From positions 50,530,179 to 50,594,178 of the forward strand of contig JAKCOZ010000003.1 of assembly GCA_022605955.1 (NCBI GenBank): a stretch of DNA of 64,000 nt. The letters are read 5' to 3'. The notes under the pieces are model-generated. The model was not told where the DNA came from. It saw only the letters and a list, made by a program, of their open reading frames with translations, and made no database searches. This DNA is from Rallus limicola (Eukaryota > Chordata > Aves > Gruiformes > Rallidae). Position 1 is the stretch's first letter. Every line of letters starts with the position of its first letter. Positions 62,636-64,000 of the stretch are shown here, in pieces. The position numbers were made by a program, and so were the translations under genes.

Positions 62636-63336
62636 GCATGTAAAAGACATCAAATGATCTGCCCCAGATTTAGGTAATAGTGGAACAGCTTATTAAATAA
62701 GCAGGTAAAGTGGACAAAGATAATCAACAGAACAATTCTAAAGGAGTCTGGGAACAAAATAGATGAATTGCTAACTCTGAAATGTGAGCTTGCCAGGAAG
62801 CAGAGCTTTGTGCTGTTCTATATACTAAAAATGATTTAGAAAAAAAATCTATTCATGGCATTAAAGACAACTATGTAAAATTTCAAAACTTCAGAATGTG
62901 ATAAAATAGCAGATGAAATATGAAATGAAATGCAAAGTGATGCACACTGTGGGAGGGGGGCAAGATTAAACTTGCATGATGGGCTCTGACTGAATATTGC
63001 TGTGTAAAAATGTGGTCTTTGGGCATATGTAAACAGTTGTATGAATATGTTAGCTTGATGCTCAGAGGTCAGGCAGGAAGGTGAAATGTTAGGAAGTGTA
63101 TGGAAAACAGCAGAAAATGAAGCAGAGACTATCTGGTGTGTATGTGTCAGGATGACCACATGCACATTGAGCAGTGTGGGAGGTTCTGGTCAGAGATCTT
63201 GAAGAGTACCCATTTCATTAAATAAATGTAGTATCCATTCAGTGCTAGGAGGATATGCACATGTTTGAGAACTGGCAGTGCAGTACAGCTATTTTAAGTC
63301 AGTTTCTCTACTAAGAAGAAAACATCCTTTGAACAG

Positions 63337-63945
63337 TCATGACCCAACAAGCAGAAACCTGGGGCTAGCAGTGCCTGACCTCAGAGATATGCCCTGTAGC
63401 ATCAGGACATGCACAGTATTCTCATGCATGTGTAATATTTGAAGCGTTTGTAAAAGGAGGAAGCCTCTCCAGGCTCTGTGGGTTGGAGTAGGTTCAGGAG
63501 AGTGACAGGGATGATTCCAGATAAGAAATAATTGGTCTGATCCAGACAGTTTAGGATATGAATGAAGCATCTGAGGGAGAATGGTGATTGTTCTTTGAGG
63601 GCGTTCCCAGATCGTTGTGGATACTGTCCCCTGCCTGGGGAGGGTGTCTCCTCTCTGGTGCAGGTTGCCCATGGGCTGCAGTCCCTTAAGTGGGGAACCC
63701 TTCATGGTGAAGTGCCTGCTTTCTCTAGCTGCATCTCCAGTAGCACCTTCAGACACCCTTGCAGTGGGTGCTGCAGGTACTTCTGAGCAGCAGAGACCCA
63801 GGCCTGCAGGGCTGCTAGCATCAGTTATGGGAATAGCCAAAACCATTTTCAACTGGCTTGGCAATGTGCATGGCCACCTCCCACACAAGGCACACCTGCT
63901 GCTCCAGCTCCTGTATCCCTGCTGTTGACATCCAACAGCCTGCAT
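63337..63945 (-). other. Unidentified GC-richer block with a 202-codon open frame
   Basis: The longest open frame in the window (minus strand, ATG at 63945, stop at 63337). Composition changes near 63590: the right half is visibly richer in G+C and holds phrases such as gcccatgggctgcagtccct and gtgggtgctgcaggtacttc, recalling the GC-rich middle of avian LTRs. The translation has no recognisable domain, signal peptide or membrane helix, and two plus-strand frames (74 and 103 codons) are open over the same bases, typical of GC-rich non-coding DNA. Best guess is part of an old retroviral or other repeat. A spliced non-coding RNA or lineage-specific coding exon is possible. Confidence 0.25.
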
Positions 63946-64000
63946 ACAAAAAGGTAGGTGAGTGGCATTACATGACAGGAGTGAGTATTGATGGGGAACT
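63946..64000. other. Window edge, nothing recognised
   Basis: Short unique sequence. The GC-richer block may continue beyond the window. Confidence 0.4.

Larger units (their letters stand above)
53999..63336. other. Unique non-coding DNA
   Basis: AT-rich. No transposon, RNA gene or coding frame recognised. Simple repeats and two short tandem duplications are listed separately. A good acceptor-like tract at about 54058 (aatcttttcag) and another at 55315 lead into stops. Confidence 0.5.

Noticed and set aside
1..64000. CRISPR arrays, bacterial operons, prophage, tRNA, rRNA or snRNA genes
   Set aside because: Looked for direct-repeat arrays, ribosome-binding sites, cloverleaf and snRNA landmarks; none seen, and the repeat content is plainly that of a bird nuclear genome.

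Overview
The window is nuclear DNA from a bird, and it is almost entirely non-coding. The evidence is a set of 3'-terminal CR1 LINE fragments, several ending in the typical ATTCTGTG-like or ATTCTATG-like short repeats, together with solo LTRs of endogenous retrovirus families abundant in birds. The sequence is AT-rich, stops are dense in all six frames, and nothing resembles a bacterial or viral gene set. The species cannot be fixed from what is visible.

Layout. 1-8808 is unrecognised unique DNA. 8809-9443 is a solo LTR. 9444-15518 is unique DNA with one weak candidate exon on the minus strand. 15519-16547 is a second, GC-richer LTR. 16548-26630 is unique DNA with a 51-base G-tract at 18894 and three CR1 pieces. 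26631-27115 is an LTR remnant split by a CR1 insertion. 28919-30520 is a minus-strand CR1 split by a 935-bp LTR. 30521-42078 is mostly unique DNA with one 619-bp CR1. 42121-43291 is a solo LTR with a perfect 5-bp target duplication. 43292-47855 carries three more CR1 pieces, one of them very old. 47856-64000 is unique DNA with simple repeats and one GC-richer open block at the right end.

No complete protein-coding gene, tRNA, rRNA, snRNA or CRISPR array could be supported. The window is best read as an intergenic desert or the inside of a very large intron. The informative content is its transposon history: two nested insertions that order CR1 and LTR activity in time, exact insertion footprints, and five LTRs that all point to the minus strand. 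No previously undescribed multi-gene system was found. The leads worth checking are the nested insertions, the LTR strand bias, the G-tract, a candidate terminal exon at 14751-14822, and an unidentified GC-rich block near 63.3-63.9 kb.
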